From assembly GCA_038210495.1 (NCBI GenBank), contig JBBQWR010000011.1, forward strand, positions 53,515 to 117,514: 64,000 nt of DNA. The letters are read 5' to 3'. The notes below the pieces were generated by a model, which was not told where the DNA came from, did not search any database, and was given only the letters and a program-made list of their open reading frames with translations. The translations under genes were made by a program, and so were the position numbers. Position 1 is the stretch's first letter. Each line of letters opens with the position of its first letter. The stretch comes from JBBQWR01 sp038210495 (GTDB taxonomy: Bacteria > Planctomycetota > Planctomycetia > Pirellulales > DATAWG01). This document shows positions 9,567-18,202 of the stretch, one piece after another.

Positions 9567-10679
9567 TTAATCCCCGCCGTTTCGCGTGGACATGGCCCGC
9601 CATAATTTAGGGTCGATGGTTTCTTCGACGAATCTCGCGCTGCCATCGGCGAACAGCGTGTTGACCCCTCCGGGATGCAGACTCCGCGCGGCTCGCCAAC
9701 CATAAGCCGCGTAGAGCAGCGGTTTCGCGGGCGGCGGCGTCGGGTCGGTGGTGATCGACGTAATGCAATCGCACATGCTGGCGTTGGGCGGATAGTAGTG
9801 ATTGTACATCGCGCTGCGATACTCGCCGCTGCACCAAGCAAACCCGCGCGGATCGTTGCCGTTCGACGCGGTTGAATTGTAGTTGAGAACAAAGCCGCAC
9901 TGCGCGTCGTTGACGCCCGGTGGCCCGCCGAAATTGAGCACGAATTTGTAGGATCGCTCAGGGGAAATGGACGAAAACGCGCCGCTGGAGTTCATCGGCG
10001 TATCCGCGCCCAGGACGCTTTCGGCTAGCGCAACGGTGTGCGACGTCCCGTCGGAGATATCGCCGATCTTCGTGGCGGAATTGACGTAGAAAATCCCATC
10101 GGTCTTGAATGGCGTGCCATTTCCGGCGCCCGATCCCGCGCAGACGGCATAGTTCGTCGGGCCGAATCCATCCTTGACCGCTTGACCGACGTCGCTGGGG
10201 CAAAGAAAGCAAGACAAAATCCGTGCGATTCCTGCCTTGTTCGGCGCCGAGATCGGGTAGCCAGGCCCGGGCATGTACAGAGGTAAATTAAGATCCAACA
10301 AACGACGAACGTCGTCTTGCTCCATGAACGGCAGAAGGTGCGCAAGCGCCGACCATCGATAGAACGTGTAGGGATGCGTGGGGTCCTGGGGATATTTTTG
10401 CGAGACGAGACCCGGCGGAAATCGCTGCATCGCCGAGTAGCGATTGTGCATTGCGATGCCCAGTTGCCGCACGTTGGTGAGGCATTGCGTCCGCCGCGCC
10501 GCTTCTCGGGCGGATTGCGCCGCCGGGAGCACCAGCGCGATGAGCACGCCGATGATCGCAATGACCACCAGCAGCTCGACTAACGTGAACCCAGGCCTTG
10601 AACTCGGTTGCCGCCGAGGAGAACAGACAATCACGGTTGTCCCATCCTGATTTGACATTTGCGTGCCTCGGGACGTCAC
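9567..10679 (-). CDS. DUF1559 prepilin-like protein with H-X9-DG C-terminus
   Basis: The protein has 370 residues. Near residue 30 it has a type IV/pseudopilin N-terminus, PGFTLVELLVVIAIIGVLIA, with the prepilin peptidase glycine, the +5 glutamate and a following hydrophobic helix. The conserved stretch SAREAARRTQCLTNVRQLG follows. The C-terminus contains HPGGVNTLFADGSARF, the H-X9-DG signature. This family is greatly expanded in planctomycetes and is exported through a type II secretion/pilus-like apparatus; its role is not settled. The start at 10679 gives MTSRGTQ; an internal ATG eight codons in (10658, MSNQDG) is equally possible. The GlmU-like gene converges on it from the left, and the PEP-CTERM genes lie upstream in the same direction. 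Confidence 0.9.
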   Translation of the reverse strand: MTSRGTQMSNQDGTTVIVCSPRRQPSSRPGFTLVELLVVIAIIGVLIALVLPAAQSAREAARRTQCLTNVRQLGIAMHNRYSAMQRFPPGLVSQKYPQDPTHPYTFYRWSALAHLLPFMEQDDVRRLLDLNLPLYMPGPGYPISAPNKAGIARILSCFLCPSDVGQAVKDGFGPTNYAVCAGSGAGNGTPFKTDGIFYVNSATKIGDISDGTSHTVALAESVLGADTPMNSSGAFSSISPERSYKFVLNFGGPPGVNDAQCGFVLNYNSTASNGNDPRGFAWCSGEYRSAMYNHYYPPNASMCDCITSITTDPTPPPAKPLLYAAYGWRAARSLHPGGVNTLFADGSARFVEETIDPKLWRAMSTRNGGD

Positions 10680-10767
10680 CGGGCGTCGCCTAAAGTCAAA
10701 TCATTGTATCCGAGAAACATCGCCGACACCGTCGGAATCCGACGGCGTCAGCGTGTCGATCTCAAAA

Positions 10768-11541
10768 TCACGCCGCCGATGCGCGGCGACGCTTCCGAAC
10801 CGTTAACCCGAGTCCAGTGGCGGCGATGGCGAGCAACACCAGCGAGCTTGGCTCCGGCACGGGCGCGACGCTAACAGAGATGTCATCGATGGGGATCCCA
10901 TCCCCTGGGTTTGATTGGAGCAATGTCACACTGTCAAACGGCGTCGAACTGGTGATGCCGAAGAACGCGATATTGTCGAAGGCGGCGTTCGGTCCAAATG
11001 GTCCCGATCCGATTTGAAAAATTCCGGTCGTCGATGTCGATGGGTAGTGCAATGCGAGCGAGATCGTATCCGAAGTATCAGGAGTGAATAAGTCTCCGAT
11101 ATCCAAGAAATACGCGCCAAAGGCGTGGACGGGGGAGTTGAATTGCATCGAATTGGTACCGCCGCCACCCGTGCCCGGCAAAGCGAGCAGCGTATTGGGG
11201 AAACTGGTGGAAAGTCCTTGTATACCCGACCGCTGCACGCCGGCGAACGATTCCGTTGCTGTAATTCCAGTCGCGCCGAACGATAAATTAGGATGGTTCG
11301 AGGGATCCGGGCCATTCGCAGTAGGATACGAATCCAAATTGTCCGTGCCCGACGATGGCAGACTAGCAAAAAATGCATCGTGAGCCGCAAGCGAATTTGG
11401 ATAACCGCCGGGGGCGTTAAGACTAGCATCGGTTCCAAAATATGTAATCGCCGCAGTCGCCGAGCGCCCCGAACCGAGGCAGATGAGCGCTGAGGCCACC
11501 ATCAAATATGTGGTGTCGCGGTAAATTCTAATGCGATTCAT
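10768..11541 (-). CDS. PEP-CTERM sorting domain protein
   Basis: This is a 257-residue exported protein. An N-terminal signal peptide (MNRIRIYRDTTYLMVASALI, cleavage near SATAA) is followed by a beta-rich body of about 190 residues without cysteines at conserved spots. The C-terminus is a textbook exosortase tripartite signal: VPEPSS, a hydrophobic helix LVLLAIAATGLGLTV, then RKRRRAS. Exosortase would cut it and hand it to the envelope or the extracellular matrix. No exosortase gene is in the window. The body resembles the generic PEP-CTERM proteins with an asymmetric 'FDNIAFFG...PIDDISV' end that are common in planctomycetes. The next gene upstream is also a PEP-CTERM protein. Confidence 0.88.
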   Translation of the reverse strand: MNRIRIYRDTTYLMVASALICLGSGRSATAAITYFGTDASLNAPGGYPNSLAAHDAFFASLPSSGTDNLDSYPTANGPDPSNHPNLSFGATGITATESFAGVQRSGIQGLSTSFPNTLLALPGTGGGGTNSMQFNSPVHAFGAYFLDIGDLFTPDTSDTISLALHYPSTSTTGIFQIGSGPFGPNAAFDNIAFFGITSSTPFDSVTLLQSNPGDGIPIDDISVSVAPVPEPSSLVLLAIAATGLGLTVRKRRRASAA

Positions 11542-11616
11542 TAGCAGGTTTCTCCCGTTGTTGAAGTACGACCGACTGTTTCTAAACGTAACGCCACTGA
11601 ATTGGTCATGGGAAGC

Positions 11617-13716
11617 TCAAAGACTCCGAGGCGGCCACGAGCCAACTGTGCCTGCCAGCAGTGTCTTGCCGGATTTGTTGGGGGCTACTTGCCGCGACCT
11701 TAAGCGATACGCAGCGCCGGCTAAACAACCGAGAACCAAAATCGTCAGGCTCGAGGGTTCGGGCACTGTCGCATAACTGCCGCCCAGTGCTTCGCTGCCA
11801 AAGGACGAAGCCGAGTCGCTGCCCGCGAGATCAAACGGCGCTCTGGCTGCGTCGATCCGCCAAGGCAGCAGCACGGTCAAACCAAGCGAGGAGCTTTCAC
11901 CGGTGAGCGAGGCCGTCGATGTCGGGTTGCCCATCGCATCGGTGGCAGCGAGCGTCAGCGTCGAGCCATTGCCGATGGATAATGAACTCACCAAGATGCC
12001 ATCGACTTGCAAACTGCTTGTGTCGGCGATCACGACCGAGCCAAGACCGGGCGTCACCGTATTGCCACCATCGACGCGCCCGACGATCTGGCCCGCGCTT
12101 GAGGCGATAAGCGTGCCGCTGTCGATAACGTGGGCCCGCGTGGTCGGGTCCGCTGAGCCGAGCGAAGAAGCGGCGCCGGTCAGTTCCAGCTTGGCGCCAG
12201 GATTGATCGTGGCGATTACCATAGAGTTGATGGTCGCCGTGCTGGGCGCGAGTGTCAGCGTGCCGGTGTCGCTGACCGTGATGGCAGTATTGGCGCCAAA
12301 CGACGTGGGACCGTTGATAGTCAGCGTGCCGTGCCCCATCTTGACAAGGTCGCCGTTTCCGCCGATCGGGCCCGAAATCGTGAGTGCCGGAGTATTTTCC
12401 CCCGGATCGGTCGCTGTCGTCACCGTCAATCCATTGGCCAGACTCAACGGCGCGGAAATCGTATGGCTGCCAGATACCACGGTAATCGTGGCCGCGCCCC
12501 CGGCGCCGCTGTCGAGCGTGAGCACGTGGCTACTATTTCCGTCAGCGGCGAGCGTGTAACTCACGTTCGGATTATTGAAGACGAGCGATCCGGTCGTGTA
12601 AGCGCCGTTCACGGTCGCGATCAGCGAAGGGCCGGCGCCGGTGACCCCCGACGACGAACCGAACGTGGATGTCGCCCCTCGGCCATTGTGCCTTCTGCCG
12701 GTGTCCCAGTTCGACTCAATTCCGTAAAGACCGTTGACGTTAACGATCCAGTTTCCAGAAACCGGCGTCACGTCAGGTATCGTCACTATCGAAGTAGCCT
12801 CTCTGAAGCCATTTGCCGAATCTGCTTGAGCCGTGGCAAAATCCCCGATAAATGCCCCGCTTAGGTCGTAGCGACTGACCTTGCCACCTCCGTTCGTCAC
12901 TCCGAGGCTAGCAATCAACAAGTTCTGTCCATCGGGCGTCAGCGTAATGCCCGCTGGGAACGAGAGAGGTTTAATCGTAGTAAATGACGGATCAGGCGCC
13001 CCGGTCGTAACGTTAAAGGCGCTAACTTGCCCGGAAAACCCCGACGTGACATAGACATCGTTACCATGCACCAATACTGCGGCGACGCCGCTGAGCGAGG
13101 TGGCTGGCGGCACGAGATCCGAGATTGCGGTAATTGCCGGGTTGGATTTCAGGACGCCCCCTTGGGATTGGGTTCCGTCGTTGAAGCCTCCGACCACCAG
13201 CGACCCATCGGGGCCGAGCGCCAGCCCGGAGTATGATCTTATTGACCCGCCCACCAGGGGCGTTCCGGCGACCGCCCCATTCAAGGTCAATCGTGCAACG
13301 CCCGCGGGAGGATATTGATTTAGACTCGCGACATATATTATCGAATCCGCCGCATTGAACGTGATCGAACTGGGGAACGACAGTCCTTGCGCGGTGCTCG
13401 CGATCACCGTGGGATTCGAGACAGCGTCGGTCGAGTAATTGAAGTCGTATCGGACCAGGTTGTCGTTCCCCGAACTGGAGACGTACAACTCCGCTAAATC
13501 GGGGGAAATCTGGATGCCGTCGGGACCATTGAGATTCGTGTTATCCGTCAGGAGCACCCCCAGAAATTGCCCGGCGGGGCTGTATCGATAAACGCTGTTG
13601 GTCAGCCGATCCGCGATCAGAATCTCCGCGCCGTTCGACGCCGATGGAGGGTTCTGCAGCCAGCCGGCGCCGAGCAAGAAAATCGGCGTCAGTCGCGTGA
13701 GAAGGCGGGTCAACAT
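11617..13716 (-). CDS. PEP-CTERM protein with NHL/SMP-30-like propeller and autotransporter-type repeats
   Basis: The reading frame is open from 13818, but the signal peptide starts at the internal ATG at 13716 (MLTRLLTRLTPIFLLGAGWL), giving about 699 residues. The first 330 residues repeat a beta-propeller pattern (FLGVLLTDNTNLNGPDGIQI, then SGLALGPDGSLVVGGFNDG), as in NHL or SMP-30/gluconolactonase-like proteins. The middle has glycine/threonine-rich repeats of the autotransporter-associated type, with segments like GNGDLVKMGHGTLTINGPTS. The end is VPEPSSLTILVLGCLAGAAY then RLRSRQ, a PEP-CTERM signal. It is probably a surface or matrix protein. It runs in the same direction as the smaller PEP-CTERM gene downstream. 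Confidence 0.85.
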   Translation of the reverse strand: MLTRLLTRLTPIFLLGAGWLQNPPSASNGAEILIADRLTNSVYRYSPAGQFLGVLLTDNTNLNGPDGIQISPDLAELYVSSSGNDNLVRYDFNYSTDAVSNPTVIASTAQGLSFPSSITFNAADSIIYVASLNQYPPAGVARLTLNGAVAGTPLVGGSIRSYSGLALGPDGSLVVGGFNDGTQSQGGVLKSNPAITAISDLVPPATSLSGVAAVLVHGNDVYVTSGFSGQVSAFNVTTGAPDPSFTTIKPLSFPAGITLTPDGQNLLIASLGVTNGGGKVSRYDLSGAFIGDFATAQADSANGFREATSIVTIPDVTPVSGNWIVNVNGLYGIESNWDTGRRHNGRGATSTFGSSSGVTGAGPSLIATVNGAYTTGSLVFNNPNVSYTLAADGNSSHVLTLDSGAGGAATITVVSGSHTISAPLSLANGLTVTTATDPGENTPALTISGPIGGNGDLVKMGHGTLTINGPTSFGANTAITVSDTGTLTLAPSTATINSMVIATINPGAKLELTGAASSLGSADPTTRAHVIDSGTLIASSAGQIVGRVDGGNTVTPGLGSVVIADTSSLQVDGILVSSLSIGNGSTLTLAATDAMGNPTSTASLTGESSSLGLTVLLPWRIDAARAPFDLAGSDSASSFGSEALGGSYATVPEPSSLTILVLGCLAGAAYRLRSRQVAPNKSGKTLLAGTVGSWPPRSL

Positions 13717-14052
13717 GTCGTGCGTTAGCCGCTTTTCGAACCGAGTCGCGAAAGCCCGGATGCTAAATGCTTCACGTGGGATTCCGGTCCGGCGCGAAAT
13801 GCGCGCCGCCGCGGGCAAGGAAGGGACTTAGCAATGTCGCATTATCGATTCGCGAGCGGATCCAAATCTTCAGGCGGGAGGCGGGCGGGGTGGGGTTCGT
13901 CGCGGCGGGATTCGCCGACTCGGAATGACTGGCCAACGAACGTTCGGACGTTTATCCTTATGTCGTACAGTAACGTGCCGAGAAGCGCCATTCAACCCTT
14001 CCTCAGGATTTTTCCGATTTTCGGTTTGACTCGAAAAAGCGCTCACGCGCAA

Positions 14053-16284
14053 TCATTTAATCGAGTTGTCGAGCGGGGGTTTGCGGCGGGCAATTTTTTC
14101 GGCGACCTCTCTGCTACGTTCGTCATCCTTCTGCTTCGCGAAACTCGTCTCGGCCCGCCGCCAGCACTCGAGCGATTTGCCAGGCTCGTTCATGTGCTCG
14201 TAAACGTCACCCAGGTGTTCGACGATCGTGCCGTCGGCGTCGTCGCTGGCCGCGGCCTTTGCTAGTTCGGCCAAGGCCTCCGCGTCGCGACCGGTTCGGA
14301 AATATGCCCAGCCGAGACTATCGCGATAGGCCAGGTTATCGGGCTCGGCGGCGACCGCCAGTTGGATCATTCCCAGGGCTCGCGGCAGATGTTTATTTTG
14401 GTCGGCCCAGAGATATCCCAGGTCGTTGTGAGCGCCGACATCGTCGGGAAACTCGTCGAGCACCTGCTGGAGCCGCTCTTCGGCCTCGGGGAGTCGATGC
14501 TGAATTACGCATAGGCTCGACAGCGCTTCCCGGGCATCGCGGAGCGTCTCGCGGTTGTCTTCATTTTCATAGTCGTCGTCGAATTTCGCGATCAGCTCTT
14601 TGTAGGCCTTGCTCGCTTCGTCGTTACGTTTGGCGTGGAACAGGATCCATGCCCGGCGGGCCGCGTAGCGGGCTTCCTTTGGCTTTTTGTCGGTCATCAT
14701 TTTGTCGACGACGGCCAGAGCCTCGTCGGTCTTGCCGGCCGATTCCAAGGCGCCGGAAAGATAGTACTCGAACGCTGGCTTTTCGCCCGGGAGTTGACCT
14801 TCGCTCAGGCCGCGCCGGAATACCTTCGTCGCCGCCCCGTATTTCTCGCCGACGAATAGCTCCAGGCCCCAGGTGAGCAGCAGTTCGACTTTTTCCTTCA
14901 CATTGTGATTCGCCTGGAGCGCGAGGTTATAGAGTGGCTCGGCGACGTCGAACTGTTTGCGTTGCGCGGCCAATGCCGCCGCGCCGCGGAGGATGATGTA
15001 GTTGGTCTGCGTTGGCTCGGCGAATTTTTGCTTGGCCAAATCGATGAGGGACGTGCACAGTTTTTCGTCGTTGGCGATCAATTTGAGCTCTTTATCGAGC
15101 AATTCGATCGAGCCGCTTTGCTCTTGCGCGCGCCCCAGAAGCGCGAGCACGGCGGGAAGATCGTTTGTCTTGCGGTAGATTTCCGCCAAAGCCCGATAGG
15201 CGTCTCCCGTCGGCTGCTTTTTTAGAGCCGCCTCATACAGCGGCTTCGCCTCGGCGAGCTTGCCAGCCTGCAGGTAAGCCTCGGCCGCGACGTAGAGCAG
15301 CGCGATCGAATCGGGCCACGCTTTGCGAAGTTTTTCCAGCCGAGGAAGCAGTTCATCCTCGCGATGAAGCTCTTTGAGAATGCCCGGCAGAATTTCCAAG
15401 GCCGCCATACTGATCTCCGCCGGATGCGCATCGAAATACGCTTGCAGCTTCGCCAGCGCCTCCGTCGGACGCTTCGATTTTGCTTCGGCGCGAGCCTTAT
15501 TGAGCGCCGCGACGGCCGCGCTGGGCGCCAACGAATTTAGCTTCTCGAATGCACGAACGGCGTCCTCGGCTCGATCGACCTCCAGATATGTCGTGCCCAT
15601 CACTTCGTAGTTCAGGCCATCGTCGCCAACCAGCTTCCGCGCCTCGTCGGGACTCAACCCATAGTCCTTCGGCTTGGCGAGCGCGGGCACGATTTTATCG
15701 AACAGCCGGGCCGCGTCCTTATAGCGGGCGAGCAGAAAATACGCCCGGCCCAACTCCATCCGCAACTGCGACTGGACGGCGGTTGGATTGGGCTGAGCTT
15801 CTTCGAGTCGCAAGGCTTTTTCCAGGAGGCTGGCCGCCTGCTTCCAGTCTCCCTCTTCGGTCAGATAAAGACCGATCCGCCGGAGCAGCGCGGGATCGGA
15901 AGTGTCCCGATTGGCAAGCTTGATGGCGTAGCGAATCGCCACGCCGCGGCGACCCAAGCTATAAGCCAGCGGAACCATGTCCCGCAGCACCGGTTCGGCT
16001 TGAGGATCGAGTCGCACGGCCCGGGCATAGTTTCGCAGGGCGGCCGGCGCATCCTGCCGCTGTTCCAACGTGTGACCCGTGGCGAACAGGGCGGCGGCAG
16101 TCAGCCGGTCTAGCTCCGCCTCGCCGCGTGGGACCTTCGAGATCAACGGCTCCGGACGATCCTCGAACTGCTGTGGCGGGCTGTCTTTGACGGCAGCACG
16201 ACTGGCGACTGGGCCGCTAATCGCGGCGGCAAGAGTGAAAACAACACAGGCGGGCCGGAGCGGAATTTTCGAGAGAGACAGCAT
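14053..16284 (-). CDS. Secreted tetratricopeptide-repeat protein
   Basis: The frame is open from 16323, but a signal peptide begins at the ATG at 16284 (MLSLSKIPLRPACVVFTLAA, cleavage near ASRA), leaving about 743 residues. Almost all of the rest is TPR: repeated 34-residue units with the A-x-x-x-Y/F pattern, such as DAPAALRNYARAVRLDPQAE near the start and GDVYEHMNEPGKSLECWRRA at the end. TPR arrays are protein-binding scaffolds; in the periplasm they often belong to polysaccharide or outer-membrane machinery. No enzyme domain is visible. The gene is 106 bases downstream of the next minus-strand stop position at 16430 and may be independently transcribed. Confidence 0.85.
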   Translation of the reverse strand: MLSLSKIPLRPACVVFTLAAAISGPVASRAAVKDSPPQQFEDRPEPLISKVPRGEAELDRLTAAALFATGHTLEQRQDAPAALRNYARAVRLDPQAEPVLRDMVPLAYSLGRRGVAIRYAIKLANRDTSDPALLRRIGLYLTEEGDWKQAASLLEKALRLEEAQPNPTAVQSQLRMELGRAYFLLARYKDAARLFDKIVPALAKPKDYGLSPDEARKLVGDDGLNYEVMGTTYLEVDRAEDAVRAFEKLNSLAPSAAVAALNKARAEAKSKRPTEALAKLQAYFDAHPAEISMAALEILPGILKELHREDELLPRLEKLRKAWPDSIALLYVAAEAYLQAGKLAEAKPLYEAALKKQPTGDAYRALAEIYRKTNDLPAVLALLGRAQEQSGSIELLDKELKLIANDEKLCTSLIDLAKQKFAEPTQTNYIILRGAAALAAQRKQFDVAEPLYNLALQANHNVKEKVELLLTWGLELFVGEKYGAATKVFRRGLSEGQLPGEKPAFEYYLSGALESAGKTDEALAVVDKMMTDKKPKEARYAARRAWILFHAKRNDEASKAYKELIAKFDDDYENEDNRETLRDAREALSSLCVIQHRLPEAEERLQQVLDEFPDDVGAHNDLGYLWADQNKHLPRALGMIQLAVAAEPDNLAYRDSLGWAYFRTGRDAEALAELAKAAASDDADGTIVEHLGDVYEHMNEPGKSLECWRRAETSFAKQKDDERSREVAEKIARRKPPLDNSIK

Positions 16285-16429
16285 GATCGATTTGGCCGTC
16301 GTAATTATCGCTAATATTTGCAAACATTACGCCCGATGGTTGGGGCTAAAGGCATGCTCGCGGACGTTCCAGAAAGGCGAAGAGCCCGAAAAACAGGGAA
16401 AGTCCTCGGCGGTTTTACCATCTCGGCGG

Positions 16430-17500
16430 TTAACGCGGCTTGCGTTTGGTGAGTTGTTTGTTGGGCGGTTTCGGCTTGGCGGAAACGGGAGCCGGGCGAG
16501 TCTTGTCGGCGCCCCCTTGCGACTTGGCCGGCTGGGCGGACCCCTTCTTGCGATCCGGCGCCTTTGCGCCCGGCTTGGGTTTTTCGGAAGATTTTTCGCT
16601 GTGGGCTTTTTCGCTATGAGATTTTTCGCCGTGGGCTTTCTCGGCGTGGCTTTTGTTCGAGACTAGCTTTTCAGCCTTCTCGCCGTGACTCTTTTCGCCA
16701 GCCGGCTTGTCACTGGTCTTATCGCCGTGCGATTTGGTGGCGTGGCTCTTGTCGGCGGAGGAAGACTTCTCGGCGCCGGCGCCTTTTTTCTTGGGGGCCG
16801 GCGCGGGCTCAGCCTCTTTTTTCACTCCGCGCTTCGGCAGCTTTGCTTCTGGATTGATCGCCGTCAGAATTTTCTTCACGTTCGGCGAGAAGGGATTGGC
16901 GACGTATTCGGCGGCCAGTTGGTGCAGCAGCGACGCGAACTCGATCCCCTTGCTCTTGGGAATCGCCCGTTCGAGACCGAGCGGTTTGTTGGACTGGGCT
17001 TCCGCTTCGGTGATCGCGCCAACGGCGGTGAGCACTTCCAAGGCGCCCTGGTCCAGCGGAATCGCGTGGCCCGAGAGGGCCGACTGCGTGATGTACGCCA
17101 CGATGAACGGCGAGGCGCCTCCCAGCTTTTCCAAATGCTTGATGCCGGCGCTGATGTTTTGCTTTTTCAGCGTCTCCAGATCGAACGAATAGGTCGACTC
17201 GAACACGCCCTGTAAAATCTTCTTCAGATTCGATGCGGCCGACATCGGGTCGGGCAAGCCCTGCATGGCCTCGCTCAATTCGGTGAGCGTGCTGACGCGG
17301 ACTTCGTTCCAATCGAAAAACGACTTGGAAAGATGCTCGTAAACCTTCGTCGCCAATTCGAGCGAGGCGTTTTCGAGGCAGCAAGCGAACAGCATGTGCT
17401 CCAGCAGAGGTCGCTCGGCGGGGGGCGGCGCCGGCTTGTAGTGCTGCTTCAGCACGCGGTGAGCCTTGTTCAACAACGCGGTTCGATTCGTATTGGCCAT
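16430..17500 (-). CDS. Endonuclease III-like (HhH-GPD) protein with a lysine-rich histone-H1-like tail
   Basis: The protein has 356 residues. Residues 1-215 resemble the HhH-GPD glycosylase fold: an N-terminal helical region (RPLLEHMLFACCLENASLEL), then a helix-hairpin-helix-like LEKLGGASPFIVAYITQSAL and a downstream aspartate in IPLDQGA (D150). In endonuclease III the hairpin carries the lyase lysine; here that position is a phenylalanine (about F132), and the four iron-sulfur cysteines are absent. Residues 220-356 are a highly basic low-complexity tail with repeated KSHGEK/KAHSEK units, like bacterial H1-like DNA-compaction tails. It follows rbfA in the same direction with an 86-base gap. 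A DNA-binding, perhaps monofunctional or inactive, role is likely. The glycosylase assignment is tentative. Confidence 0.7.
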   Translation of the reverse strand: MANTNRTALLNKAHRVLKQHYKPAPPPAERPLLEHMLFACCLENASLELATKVYEHLSKSFFDWNEVRVSTLTELSEAMQGLPDPMSAASNLKKILQGVFESTYSFDLETLKKQNISAGIKHLEKLGGASPFIVAYITQSALSGHAIPLDQGALEVLTAVGAITEAEAQSNKPLGLERAIPKSKGIEFASLLHQLAAEYVANPFSPNVKKILTAINPEAKLPKRGVKKEAEPAPAPKKKGAGAEKSSSADKSHATKSHGDKTSDKPAGEKSHGEKAEKLVSNKSHAEKAHGEKSHSEKAHSEKSSEKPKPGAKAPDRKKGSAQPAKSQGGADKTRPAPVSAKPKPPNKQLTKRKPR

Positions 17501-17561
17501 GGACGAGGGGTCTCGGATATCAGATTGAGGTCAGCTCAAAGGGTCGATAGCGATTTTTTTC

Positions 17562-17584
17562 GAACGCGCGTCGCGAGCGAATGC
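17562..17584. repeat. Short dispersed repeat, GCGTCGCGAGCGAATGC family
   Basis: GAACGCGCGTCGCGAGCGAA lies between rbfA and the HhH-GPD-like gene. It is the inverse of the copies at 8029 and 54927. Confidence 0.5.
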
Positions 17585-17586
17585 AG

Positions 17587-18009
17587 TTAGAGGGGATCGT
17601 CTTGGTCGGGACTCGGTTCTGGTTCTAATTCAGTGTCAGCGGTGTCTGTGCCGGTTGGCGGCTTTTCTTGGGGAAGCACGCGCTGCAAAATTTCGGCGAC
17701 CTCAAGCGACCGCTTGACCCCTTGGTCCGCAAAGAACTTTAGCTTGGGAATGTAGCGAGTTTCGATCCGCTCGGCGATCTTCGACTGCAAAAAGCCCGTC
17801 GCGCTCTGCAAGCCGTGCAGACTAAGATTCTGCTTCGCCGGGTCGCCCATGATCGAGACAAAGACTTTCGCCTCGCGCATATCGGGCGTCATCTCCACGT
17901 GCGTGACCGTCACATCGCGAACCCGCGGATCTTTAAGGTCCGTGAGAATCGCCATGCTCACCACTTGGCGAACGGCGGCGGCGGCTTTGAGGAGGCGACG
18001 TGAGGACAC
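17587..18009 (-). CDS. rbfA: Ribosome-binding factor A
   Basis: RbfA is a KH-fold protein that binds the 30S subunit and helps mature the 16S rRNA 5' end. The 140 residues match the family: RQVVSMAILTDLKDPRVRDV at the N-terminus, then VTHVEMTPDMREAKVFVSI, then the conserved helix GLQSATGFLQSKIAERIETR and the strand RYIPKLKFFAD. A polar tail of about 25 residues follows. It lies downstream of infB in the normal nusA-infB-rbfA order, but a 193-base gap filled with repeat sequence separates it from infB. Confidence 0.95.
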   Translation of the reverse strand: MSSRRLLKAAAAVRQVVSMAILTDLKDPRVRDVTVTHVEMTPDMREAKVFVSIMGDPAKQNLSLHGLQSATGFLQSKIAERIETRYIPKLKFFADQGVKRSLEVAEILQRVLPQEKPPTGTDTADTELEPEPSPDQDDPL

Positions 18010-18051
18010 GGGCGGCGGAGTCGGGAGCTGGGAGTCGGAAGATTCTGGCTT

Positions 18052-18142
18052 TGAGCCCCAACGGGGCGGAACAAATCAGCCCAGGGCAACGCCCTGGGTC
18101 AGAAAACAAAAACGCTGATTAAGCCCTGAAAGGGCGACACAA
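18052..18142. repeat. Intergenic repeat with CCCAGGGC-AACGCCCTGGG palindrome
   Basis: The infB-rbfA gap contains GCCCCAACGGGGCG, then AGCCCAGGGCAACGCCCTGGG as two parts, then AAGCCCTGAAAGGGCGACAC. A related block with CCCAGGGCGG and TGCCCTGGGCTAGC lies at 59425-59560. Blocks of this sort are common between genes in large-genome planctomycetes (general knowledge, not searched here). Confidence 0.55.
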
Positions 18143-18202
18143 TGCTGCGCCGAATTTGTAACGCCTTCGGGCGATACTCATTGGCGAACAATCAATCGCA
18201 AT

